7,376 nt of DNA from Bacilli bacterium (GCA_017476705.1 JAFUZI010000063.1:1-7376); one strand, 5' to 3'. Positions 1 through 5,150 are shown, counted from the first letter of the stretch. Translations and numbers: made by a program. Notes: generated from the sequence alone by a model not told the origin.

Positions 1-537
1 AATAATAAAGAATATGTACATGTTGAAATAAATAAGAATAATCCATTTGTGTATGCTAGTTTTGATGAAGTAATAGATACATTAAAAAATGGGACAGGTG
101 TTATATATTTTGGTTTTCCTGAATGTCCATGGTGTCGTAATATGGTTTCTGTTTTATTAGACGCAGCTAATGAAATGGGAATTGACAAAATATATTATTT
201 TAATGCATTAGAAATGAGAGATATAAAATCTTTGAATGAAGATGGCTCTATTAAAATAGATAAAGCTGGAACAGATGAGTATTATGAATTGATCTCAGCA
301 TTAGGCGATTCTATTGGCGCTTATGAAGGATTAAATGACGATTCTATAAAAAGATTATATTTTCCAACTGTAGTATTTGTTAAAAATGGAAAAATATTAT
401 CTTCACATATAGGAACACTTGATTCTCAAACTGACCCATATAAAACTCTAAGCAGTAGTCAAAAGAATGAATTAAAAGAAATATATATGAGTGGTATTAA
501 TAAAGTGTATGAAATTATGTGTGATGAAGCTTGTTAG
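1..537 (+). CDS. Thioredoxin-fold protein with CPWC active site, 5' end outside the window
   Basis: The reading frame is open from base 1 to a TAG at 535-537, so the gene starts upstream. The GTG at 49 is an internal valine codon with no ribosome binding site and should not be taken as the start. In the 178 visible residues, a strand (VIYFGF) leads into C42-P-W-C45, the thioredoxin-type redox motif, and FPT with the probable cis-proline P122 sits before a strand and a KNGK turn. The family is that of small Firmicutes thioredoxin-like proteins, sometimes labelled bacteriocin transport accessory proteins, that make, break or shuffle disulfides. The substrate is unknown. A signal peptide or lipobox cannot be judged because the N-terminus is missing. 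The last residues are MCDEAC, adding a second cysteine pair (CxxxC) at the tail. The gene closes with its own terminator and shows no operon link to the agr genes. The fold call is firm; the specific role is not. Confidence 0.85.
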   Translation, partial: NNKEYVHVEINKNNPFVYASFDEVIDTLKNGTGVIYFGFPECPWCRNMVSVLLDAANEMGIDKIYYFNALEMRDIKSLNEDGSIKIDKAGTDEYYELISALGDSIGAYEGLNDDSIKRLYFPTVVFVKNGKILSSHIGTLDSQTDPYKTLSSSQKNELKEIYMSGINKVYEIMCDEAC

Positions 538-554
538 AGAGCTTCTTTTTTTTT
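526..554 (+). terminator. Rho-independent terminator of the thioredoxin-like gene
   Basis: The arms GAAGCT (526-531) and AGCTTC (540-545) form a 6-bp stem with an 8-nt loop, followed by an unbroken run of nine Ts (546-554). The stem starts inside the last codons of the gene, and the stop codon lies in the loop. Confidence 0.9.
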
Positions 555-584
555 GAATAATTGTATGAATTGTAGGTATAATGC

Positions 585-614
585 TTGACTATGTGTTTAA
601 AAACAAGATATAAT
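585..614 (+). promoter_or_regulatory. Sigma-A type promoter of the AbiEi-like gene
   Basis: TTGACT (585-590) and TATAAT (609-614) are separated by 18 nt. This is a near-consensus housekeeping promoter ending 17 nt before the start codon. The leader is therefore very short and carries an AGGGTGG ribosome binding site at about 621-627. Confidence 0.8.
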
Positions 615-631
615 TTAAATAGGGTGGTAAT

Positions 632-1180
632 ATGATATATCTGTATACTGATTTAACTAAAAAGGGGTTAAGTGATTATCAAATAAAAAAAATGGTTAAG
701 GATAAAAAGCTTTATATGATTATGAAGGGAGCATATTCTACAAAAGAAGAATATAACAAGTTAGAATTAATTGCAAAAAAGCATCCAAATGCTGTCTTTA
801 CTCTTTCAACAGCGTGTTACTGTTATGGGCTTGTTAAAAAAAATAATCCACCATATTATATTGCTACAAAGCAAAAAGATAGAAAGATAAAAGACGATGA
901 TGTTAAGCAAATATTTATGACAGATAGTTTATATGATATTGGTGCCAATAAAATTACATATCAAGGTTTTAACATCATGATTTACGACTTAGAAAGACTT
1001 TTGATAGAAGTTGTTAGAAACAAAGTAAATTTAGATTATGATATTTATCATGAAATAATTAATAGTTATAAAAGAATAAAAAGGTTGTTGAATAAAAACA
1101 AATTAAATGATTATATAGTAAACTTTAAGGATTCTAAAATAGTAGACAGAATTAACAAAGAAGTATTTGAAACCATTTAA
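632..1180 (+). CDS. AbiEi-like protein (type IV toxin-antitoxin antitoxin family), apparently without toxin partner
   Basis: The protein has 182 residues. Residues 1-50 look like the small winged-helix domain of AbiEi antitoxins: a GLSDYQIKKMVKDKKL helix-turn region, then the wing segment MIMKGAYS. The core motif HPNAVFTLSTACYCYGL (51-67), a strand ending in ...PPYYIAT, and the later F-N-I-M-I-Y-D-L-E-R-L-L segment (about 113-124) match the pattern of the AbiEi C-terminal domain. Known family members bind DNA and repress abiE operons, neutralising the nucleotidyltransferase toxin AbiEii. No AbiEii gene follows: the next gene is the agr response regulator after a terminator, and the gene upstream is a thioredoxin-like protein. 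It may be a solitary regulator or a remnant of a toxin-antitoxin pair. The family assignment comes from motif recognition, without a profile search. The start is supported by a ribosome binding site and promoter at good spacing. Confidence 0.7.
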   Translation: MIYLYTDLTKKGLSDYQIKKMVKDKKLYMIMKGAYSTKEEYNKLELIAKKHPNAVFTLSTACYCYGLVKKNNPPYYIATKQKDRKIKDDDVKQIFMTDSLYDIGANKITYQGFNIMIYDLERLLIEVVRNKVNLDYDIYHEIINSYKRIKRLLNKNKLNDYIVNFKDSKIVDRINKEVFETI

Positions 1181-1198
1181 TGGTGTTTTCAAATTTTT
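1166..1198 (+). terminator. Terminator after the AbiEi-like gene
   Basis: TTTGAA (1166-1171) pairs with TTCAAA (1188-1193), and ACCA (1172-1175) pairs with TGGT (1181-1184). There is a 3-nt bulge (1185-1187) and a TTTAA loop. A T-run at 1194-1198 follows. The hairpin overlaps the stop codon. It is interrupted and AT-rich, so some read-through into agrA is possible. Confidence 0.6.
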
Positions 1199-1218
1199 AT
1201 GCTTAGAAAGGTGATTAT

Positions 1219-1932
1219 ATGGAATTTGTTGTTTGTGATGATGAACGTGGCTTTAAAGATAAAATTTCTGCTGTCATAAACAAGCTTTATATGAATAATG
1301 ATGAAAGTTATCATATTAAGGCATTTAATAAGTTTAATGAAGAATTTGGGCGTTTAATTAATAATGGTGTGCCAAAGATATATATTTTAGATATTGAAAT
1401 TAAAAATAGTATTTCTGGAATTGATATTGCTCGTAAAATAAGAAGCGTTGATTGGCAAAGCATAATTATATTTATTACATCTCATAGTGAATTAGGCTAT
1501 GAAGCTTTGAAAGCTCAAATAATGTTGTTAGATTTTATATCAAAATTTGATGATTTTGAAAATCACTTAGAAATGACTTTAAAAAAGGCAATTAATTATA
1601 TAGGAAATACTAGCACTTTTAAGTTTAATGTAGATGGCATATCTTATATAATCCATCTAAATGATATATTATATATTTCTAAAGATACTGTAGATAGAAA
1701 GTGTATTATTAAAACTACATATAATGAAATTGAGGTTAATAAAAATTTATCATATTTTGAGGATAAGCTTGATGATAGATTTTACATGACTCATAGAAGT
1801 TGTTATGTTAATACATCAAAAATTTACAAAGTGGATTGGAAGAATAATGTAATATATTTTGATACAGGAGATTATACTGAGTTATTATCTAGAGATAAAA
1901 AGAAAGGATTAAAAGATTATGTTGGTTGTTAG
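1219..1932 (+). CDS. agrA: AgrA-like response regulator (REC plus LytTR DNA-binding domain)
   Basis: The protein has 237 residues, close to the 238 of staphylococcal AgrA. The receiver domain spans about 1-122, with the acidic pair D7-D8, phospho-acceptor D58 (YILDIEI), T87/S88 and K109. The LytTR DNA-binding domain spans about 133-234 and includes the MTHRSCYVN block with H192 and N198 and a late SRDKKKG basic segment. LytTR proteins bind direct repeats two helical turns apart, and such repeats occur upstream of agrB and csp in this window. AGAAAGGTG (1205-1213) is the ribosome binding site. The gene overlaps agrC by 14 nt, so the two are translationally coupled. No convincing promoter of its own lies in the 38 nt after the preceding gene; a weak TTGAAT/TTATAT pair inside that gene (1088-1116), or read-through, may serve. 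The partner is presumably the adjacent kinase. Any member of the LytTR regulator group could look like this, but the neighbouring agrB and agrD support the agr assignment. Confidence 0.9.
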   Translation: MEFVVCDDERGFKDKISAVINKLYMNNDESYHIKAFNKFNEEFGRLINNGVPKIYILDIEIKNSISGIDIARKIRSVDWQSIIIFITSHSELGYEALKAQIMLLDFISKFDDFENHLEMTLKKAINYIGNTSTFKFNVDGISYIIHLNDILYISKDTVDRKCIIKTTYNEIEVNKNLSYFEDKLDDRFYMTHRSCYVNTSKIYKVDWKNNVIYFDTGDYTELLSRDKKKGLKDYVGC

Positions 1933-3223
1933 TTGGTTTACGTGGGGAATAATTTATTACTTTTTATATTGTTATTTATTTTGTAATATAATATGTAAAG
2001 AACGTTTTAAAATTAATGGGATTGGAGTTATATTATCTATTGTATTTGGATTAATCTACTTTTTATTGATGGATAATAATTTTCAAATATCAAGACCATT
2101 TATTTTACATTTTGTTGCTTTTGTTTTTTTACTTATGACATATAGAAAAACTGTAATTAATACTCTTATATCAGTTTTATATACATTATTTATACTTCTT
2201 ATCTCAGAGGCTATTTATGTATTAATAGTAACATTTGTCTTTGATATAACAGTAGAAACATTTAATGCAAGTGCTATTGGATATTTCATATCTAATTTCA
2301 CAGTAATGATTAATGCTTTGATTTTGTCTAAATTAAGTCGTATTACAAATTTTTTTGAGTTTATTGTTTCTTGGACAAGTAAAAGAGAATTGCTAAATTT
2401 ATATGCATCAGTTTTATTAGCGCTTGTAATTGTTATTTTTATTACATATTATAATTTTATAAATGTATTACCAAGTTGTATATTATTAATAACAAATATA
2501 ATATGTCTTGCAATAATATTTTTTATTATAAATTATTTTAAAGAAAGAACAAATAATAATAGAATAATAAATGAATATGATCAATTGTTGGGATATGTTC
2601 AAAAATATGAAAAAGTAATTGAGGAAAAAAGTAAAAGTCAGCATGAGTATAAGAATCAATTAATTTTATTAAAAAGTGTAGTAAGTAAAAATAATAAAAA
2701 AGCATTAGGATATATTGATGAATTATATACTGAGTTTAAAGATAACGAGGATATAGAACTATTAAAAAAATTAAAGTATTTGCCAAGTGGTGGATTAAAA
2801 GGGCTAATATATTATAAGCTGGAAGAAATGTATGAAAAAGGTATAAACGTATTTGTGGATATATCTTTGGAACTTAAAAATATGGATATAGATAAAACAA
2901 TAAATAGAAATTTAAAAGACATTAGTAAAGTGATTGGAGTATATATTGATAATGCAATTGAAGCATGCGTTGAATCTAAGGAAAAATACCTTGTTTTTGA
3001 AGTATATTGTCAGAATGAATTGTTAGTTTTTAGTATTTCTAATACATATTCTAATGTTGTTGATTTATCTAGAGTTGATCAAGAGGGATATACAACAAAG
3101 GGTGATGGTAAAGGTTATGGATTATCATTGGTTAAAGATATTATTGAGCATAATGATGAATTGAGCCAGTCAAGAGAGTTAAATGGAATATATTACGTTC
3201 AAAAATTATATATAAAAAAATAG
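1919..3223 (+). CDS. agrC: AgrC-like membrane sensor histidine kinase
   Basis: The protein has 434 residues. The first ~207 are almost wholly hydrophobic and contain six or seven membrane helices, at roughly 5-25, 33-51, 58-75, 78-109, 117-138, 160-178 and 182-206. This is the peptide-sensing domain. A coiled dimerisation helix follows, with the phospho-acceptor H242 in SQHEYKNQL, typical of the HPK10 kinases that sense peptide pheromones. The ATPase domain (GHKL fold) follows, with N345 in the N-box (YIDNAIEA) and the glycine box G395-D-G-K-G-Y-G-L. The catalytic residues appear intact. The start at 1919 has AAAGGA 10 nt upstream, within the end of agrA. In staphylococci agrC precedes agrA; here the order is reversed. 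The expected ligand is the cyclic peptide from the convergent agrD. The 3' end lies within a terminator shared with agrD. Confidence 0.9.
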   Translation: MLVVSWFTWGIIYYFLYCYLFCNIICKERFKINGIGVILSIVFGLIYFLLMDNNFQISRPFILHFVAFVFLLMTYRKTVINTLISVLYTLFILLISEAIYVLIVTFVFDITVETFNASAIGYFISNFTVMINALILSKLSRITNFFEFIVSWTSKRELLNLYASVLLALVIVIFITYYNFINVLPSCILLITNIICLAIIFFIINYFKERTNNNRIINEYDQLLGYVQKYEKVIEEKSKSQHEYKNQLILLKSVVSKNNKKALGYIDELYTEFKDNEDIELLKKLKYLPSGGLKGLIYYKLEEMYEKGINVFVDISLELKNMDIDKTINRNLKDISKVIGVYIDNAIEACVESKEKYLVFEVYCQNELLVFSISNTYSNVVDLSRVDQEGYTTKGDGKGYGLSLVKDIIEHNDELSQSRELNGIYYVQKLYIKK

Positions 3224-3241
3224 AGTAATCACTCTATTTTT
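3216..3241. terminator. Bidirectional terminator between agrC and agrD
   Basis: AAAAATAGAGT (3216-3226) and ACTCTATTTTT (3231-3241) form an 11-bp stem with the loop AATC. Because the ends are A-run and T-run, the hairpin reads as an intrinsic terminator on both strands. It includes the agrC stop codon (3221-3223) and touches the agrD stop codon (3240-3242 on the - strand). Confidence 0.9.
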
Positions 3242-3362
3242 ATTTTATTAATGATTTTGGACATTCTGGTTCATCAGCAAAAAGTAATACACATGCGTTT
3301 GATCCAGCAACTGCAAATACTCTTCCTAATCCAGCTAAAAGTCCAGCGAATAAATTTAACAT
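3240..3362 (-). CDS. agrD: AgrD-type autoinducer propeptide (cyclic thiolactone precursor)
   Basis: This gene of 40 codons lies 26 nt downstream of agrB. Its strong ribosome binding site, AAGGAGGTG, sits about 5 nt before the ATG. The propeptide has the three AgrD parts in order. Residues 1-20 (MLNLFAGLLAGLGRVFAVAG) form an amphipathic membrane-binding leader. The signal core is SNACVLLFA with the ring cysteine C24. The acidic tail is DEPECPKSLIK (30-40), which carries the conserved DEPxxP motif needed for AgrB cleavage. In known systems AgrB removes the tail and closes a thiolactone between the cysteine and the new C-terminus. Here the ring is C24-V-L-L-F28 (five residues) or C24-V-L-L-F-A29 (six). 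The position of EP relative to other AgrDs puts the cut before D30 and favours six. A second cysteine, C34, occurs in the tail. The mature N-terminus cannot be predicted. Confidence 0.93.
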   Translation of the reverse strand: MLNLFAGLLAGLGRVFAVAGSNACVLLFADEPECPKSLIK

Positions 3363-3386
3363 TTTGCACCTCCTTGACTGATATTT

Positions 3387-3408
3387 ATTTAAACATTTCT
3401 GTTTAAAT
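3387..3408 (-). other. Hairpin at the agrB-agrD junction of the mRNA
   Basis: ATTTAAACA (3387-3395) and TGTTTAAAT (3400-3408) form a perfect 9-bp stem with a 4-nt loop, spanning the last agrB codons and its stop. No T-run follows on the - strand, so it is not an intrinsic terminator. It sits just upstream of the agrD ribosome binding site. Confidence 0.55.
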
Positions 3409-4000
3409 CATAGTTTAAGTAATTGTTATATGGTAATTTAAATAATTTATATGTAAGTGGATTTATAAAAATCACTTCAGTATAAATGCCAAATAACAAC
3501 AAATTACTCATAGTATTATTTTTTGTTAATAGTAAAATAATTACTAGTATTGAGCAATTAATTACAGATAAAGTTTTCCATATTAATCGTTTTCTTTTAT
3601 TAATTAATGGTCTTTTAACTGTATCAGCAGGCGCATATAGTAGCATCATTATTATTGAAATAATACTTAAGATTTTTTTTATAACTAAAGGTATAGTTAT
3701 TATTTTTGCTATATATGGTAATATAACAAATATACTCAAGGATGAAATCCAACATTGCCAGCTTTTTTTAGCATGTATGCCAAACCCTGTTTTTCTAAGT
3801 ACATTAAATACTAATAGCATAATTAACATTTCTTTAAATGTGCCACATAATAGTGTTATTGTAAAGATAACAGCAGCTTTTGTAATTGTTAAATATAACC
3901 CCTCTAATCCATATCTTATTTCATCAAGTTCTTCTTTTTTGATGCTTGGATTGTTTTTTTTAATAGCTTTTAAACAGGCATTTAAAAATACCTTTTTCAT
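3389..4000 (-). CDS. agrB: AgrB accessory gene regulator cysteine protease
   Basis: The protein has 203 residues, slightly longer than the 189 of staphylococcal AgrB. It is a membrane endopeptidase that cuts the AgrD tail and cyclises the signal peptide. The catalytic His and Cys are visible as H76 and C83 in the segment RKTGFGIHAKKSWQCWISS (69-87), at the same positions, within one residue, as H77/C84 of S. aureus. The family motif YAPADTVKRPL is at 122-132. Hydrophobic segments surround both motifs, as expected for a polytopic membrane protein, and the N-terminus is charged and cytoplasmic. The usual glycine pair before the histidine reads F-G here. The start has GAGGTG 8 nt upstream and an in-frame stop just before it. 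It is co-transcribed with agrD from a promoter with LytTR-type repeats. The + strand frame across this gene is only a shadow. Confidence 0.95.
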   Translation of the reverse strand: MKKVFLNACLKAIKKNNPSIKKEELDEIRYGLEGLYLTITKAAVIFTITLLCGTFKEMLIMLLVFNVLRKTGFGIHAKKSWQCWISSLSIFVILPYIAKIITIPLVIKKILSIISIIMMLLYAPADTVKRPLINKRKRLIWKTLSVINCSILVIILLLTKNNTMSNLLLFGIYTEVIFINPLTYKLFKLPYNNYLNYDLNRNV

Positions 4001-4025
4001 ACATCACACACCTCACTGCAACTCG

Positions 4026-4054
4026 ATTATATATTTAAAATTTCTTAAAAATTT
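4026..4054 (-). promoter_or_regulatory. agrBD promoter (P2-like)
   Basis: A TATAAT box lies on the - strand at 4031-4026, with transcription expected to start near 4019, about 19 nt before the agrB ATG. At the right distance (4054-4049) the -35 reads AAATTT, far from TTGACA. A good -10 with a poor -35 is the usual form of a promoter that needs an activator, and the repeats just upstream could supply it. Confidence 0.7.
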
Positions 4055-4059
4055 GAATT

Positions 4060-4094
4060 GTGCACCAATGGTAATAAACTTTGCATGAAGGGTA
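4060..4094 (-). promoter_or_regulatory. LytTR-type direct repeat pair facing agrB (putative AgrA operator)
   Basis: On the - strand, TACCCTTCATGCAA (4094-4081) and TACCATTGGTGCAC (4073-4060) are direct repeats with a 21-bp period, two helical turns. The proximal copy ends 28 nt before the -10 of agrBD. The spacing and the ACnnTT core agree with the known direct-repeat sites of LytTR regulators. Binding by the local AgrA is inferred. Confidence 0.75.
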
Positions 4095-4122
4095 AAAATG
4101 TTATAAAAAAATTGGTAAAATT

Positions 4123-4157
4123 TACCATTCGTGCATCAAAAACTACAATTCGCGCAT
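4123..4157 (+). promoter_or_regulatory. LytTR-type direct repeat pair facing csp (putative AgrA operator)
   Basis: On the + strand, TACCATTCGTGCAT (4123-4136) and TACAATTCGCGCAT (4144-4157) match at 12 of 14 positions with a 21-bp period. The proximal copy ends 28 nt before a TATAAT box, the same distance as in the opposite arm. It is the mirror image of the pair at 4060-4094. Confidence 0.78.
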
Positions 4158-4162
4158 TATTT

Positions 4163-4191
4163 AAAAATATGTGATATGAATTTGATATAAT
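4163..4191 (+). promoter_or_regulatory. csp promoter (P3-like position)
   Basis: TATAAT at 4186-4191 is preceded by TGA, giving an extended -10 (TGATATAAT). The -35 region at 4163-4168 (AAAAAT) does not match the consensus, which suggests dependence on an activator bound at the repeats upstream. Transcription is expected to start near 4198, which leaves a leader of about 70 nt before csp. Confidence 0.7.
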
Positions 4192-4199
4192 TTATTTGC

Positions 4200-4241
4200 T
4201 TTCTTCGGCAGACGTGTATGTTTGATGTTTGCTGTAAGAGA
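4200..4241 (+). other. Hairpin at the 5' end of the csp leader
   Basis: CGGCAGAC (4206-4213) pairs with GTTTGCTG (4227-4234), including two G-U pairs. This is extended by TTCTT (4201-4205) with AAGAG (4236-4240) and an outer T-A pair, with one bulged T (4235) and a 13-nt loop. No T-run follows, so it is not a terminator. It would lie at the very start of the predicted transcript. Such 5' hairpins can stabilise mRNA; a temperature-sensing or regulatory-RNA role is speculative. Confidence 0.55.
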
Positions 4242-4267
4242 AGTATTAGAATAGAAGGGAGAGTTGT

Positions 4268-4483
4268 ATGTTAAGAGGTAAAGTAAAATGGTTCAACAAT
4301 GATAAGGGATTTGGCTTTATTGAGTACAATGATCACGAAGACATATTTGTTCATTACTCATCAATATTATCGGAAGGATATAAAACACTAGTTGAGGGCC
4401 AATATGTTGAATTCGAACTTGTCAGAACTGATAAAGGCTTACAAGCCAAAAATGTAGTAGAAATTAAAACTACTTTAGTCTAG
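4268..4483 (+). CDS. CspA-family cold-shock protein
   Basis: The protein has 71 residues, close to the usual 65-70. It is a single five-stranded OB-fold that binds single-stranded RNA and DNA as an RNA chaperone in the cytoplasm. Both RNA-binding motifs are present: RNP1 as K13-G-F-G-F-I-E-Y20 and RNP2 as D25-I-F-V-H-Y30, with the conserved W8 in GKVKWFN. GAAGGGAG lies shortly before the ATG. The gene is monocistronic, with its own terminator. The predicted promoter carries LytTR-type repeats shared in mirror image with agrBD, so the gene may respond to quorum sensing rather than, or as well as, to cold. The leader of about 70 nt is shorter than the long cold-shock leader of E. coli cspA. The family call is secure; which csp paralogue it is cannot be told. 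Confidence 0.95.
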   Translation: MLRGKVKWFNNDKGFGFIEYNDHEDIFVHYSSILSEGYKTLVEGQYVEFELVRTDKGLQAKNVVEIKTTLV

Positions 4484-4493
4484 TAGTTTTTTT
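4466..4493 (+). terminator. Terminator of csp
   Basis: AAAACTACT (4466-4474) and AGTAGTTTT (4482-4490) form a 9-bp stem with a 7-nt loop and a T-run to 4493. The stem includes the last csp codons and the stop codon. Confidence 0.9.
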
Positions 4494-4502
4494 GTTTGTA
4501 AT

Positions 4503-4530
4503 TTGAAAAATTTTGTTAAGATGTTATAAT
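4503..4530 (+). promoter_or_regulatory. hpf promoter
   Basis: TTGAAA (4503-4508) and TATAAT (4525-4530) are 16 nt apart and form a good sigma-A type promoter. It ends 22 nt before the hpf start, which has an AAAGG ribosome binding site at about 4539-4543. No LytTR-type repeats are seen here. Confidence 0.75.
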
Positions 4531-4552
4531 ACTTGTAGAAAGGAATGATGTT

Positions 4553-5080
4553 ATGAAGTTTAATATTAGGGGTAGTAAATTAGAGGTTACTGAAGCAATT
4601 AATAATTATATTGAAACTAAGTTATCTCGTTTGAATAAGTATTTTAAGAATGCTGGTGAAATAGAAGCAAATATACTTATTAAAACTCAGGGAATTAATC
4701 AAAGAATTGATGTAACAATTCCAATCAAAAAAGTAATTTTAAGATCTGAGGAAGTTGATAAAGATTTATATACAGCAATTGATAAGGTTACTGATAAGTT
4801 AGAAAGACAAATTAGAAAGAATAAAACACGTAATATGCGTGTAAAAGAGGCAATTGCCTTAGTGGATTTTGAAACTACTAAGGAGGAAGACGAAGAAGAA
4901 TCAATTGTTAAGAGAAAAAAACTTAATTTAAAACCAATGAATGAAGAAGAAGCAATTCTACAAATGAATTTGCTAGACCACTCTTTCTTTGTATTTAAAA
5001 ATGCAGATACTGATACTATGTCAGTTCTTTATAAAAGAAAAGATGGAAATTATGGTATTATAGATATTGATAAGGACTAA
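4553..5080 (+). CDS. hpf: Ribosome hibernation promoting factor, long form
   Basis: The protein has 175 residues, slightly shorter than most long-form HPFs (about 185-190). Residues 1-97 are the S30AE/YfiA domain, which binds the small ribosomal subunit in the mRNA and tRNA channel (starts MKFNIRG; ends in a basic RQIRKNKTR helix). An acidic linker, EEDEEES, is at 111-117. The C-terminal dimerisation domain is at about 120-172, with KPMNEEEAILQM, HSFFVF and YKRKDGNYGIIDID. In Firmicutes this domain pairs two 70S ribosomes into inactive 100S dimers in stationary phase or stress. hpf directly before secA is a common Firmicutes arrangement. Here each gene is separated by a terminator, so they are probably transcribed independently. 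Confidence 0.96.
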   Translation: MKFNIRGSKLEVTEAINNYIETKLSRLNKYFKNAGEIEANILIKTQGINQRIDVTIPIKKVILRSEEVDKDLYTAIDKVTDKLERQIRKNKTRNMRVKEAIALVDFETTKEEDEEESIVKRKKLNLKPMNEEEAILQMNLLDHSFFVFKNADTDTMSVLYKRKDGNYGIIDIDKD

Positions 5081-5094
5081 TTTAGTCCTTTTTT
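5072..5094 (+). terminator. Terminator of hpf
   Basis: AAGGACTA (5072-5079) and TAGTCCTT (5083-5090) form a perfect 8-bp stem with a 3-nt loop and a T-run to 5094. The stem overlaps the last hpf codons. Confidence 0.92.
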
Positions 5095-5122
5095 CTTTTA
5101 AATTTAGCTAAATACTATTATT

Positions 5123-5150
5123 TTTACTTATTTTTTGATAAAATTATATT
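5123..5150 (+). promoter_or_regulatory. Possible secA promoter
   Basis: TTTACT (5123-5128) and TATATT (5145-5150) are 16 nt apart, upstream of the AAGGAGG ribosome binding site (5162-5168). The match is moderate. A promoter is expected here because the hpf terminator lies just upstream. Confidence 0.4.

Noticed and set aside
49..537. The thioredoxin-like gene starting at the GTG at 49
   Set aside because: The frame stays open to base 1 and no ribosome binding site precedes the GTG, so the real start is upstream of the window.
567..575. GAATTGTAG upstream of the AbiEi-like gene, complementary to part of the LytTR-type repeat
   Set aside because: It is a single 9-bp match with no second copy 21 bp away on either side, so it is likely chance in AT-rich DNA.
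3486..4088. A 200-codon open frame on the + strand across agrB
   Set aside because: It lies fully opposite agrB, whose catalytic motifs are unmistakable. It has no ribosome binding site or recognisable domain, and its hydrophobic AT-rich translation is typical of an antisense shadow.
4110..4129. Inverted repeat GGTAAA/TTTACC followed by Ts on the - strand, resembling a terminator
   Set aside because: The stem is only six AT-rich pairs with a 1-nt centre. No gene reads into it on the - strand, and it overlaps the distal LytTR repeat, which explains the sequence better.
4222..4249. Possible second csp promoter (TTGATG, 16 nt, TATTAG)
   Set aside because: The -10 is weak and the start site would fall next to the ribosome binding site. 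The TGATATAAT box at 4183-4191 is much better.
4218..4274. An 18-codon upstream frame (starting MFDVCCKRS) overlapping the csp start codon
   Set aside because: The ATG sits in the hairpin loop without a ribosome binding site. A frame of this length is expected by chance, so a leader peptide is not supported.
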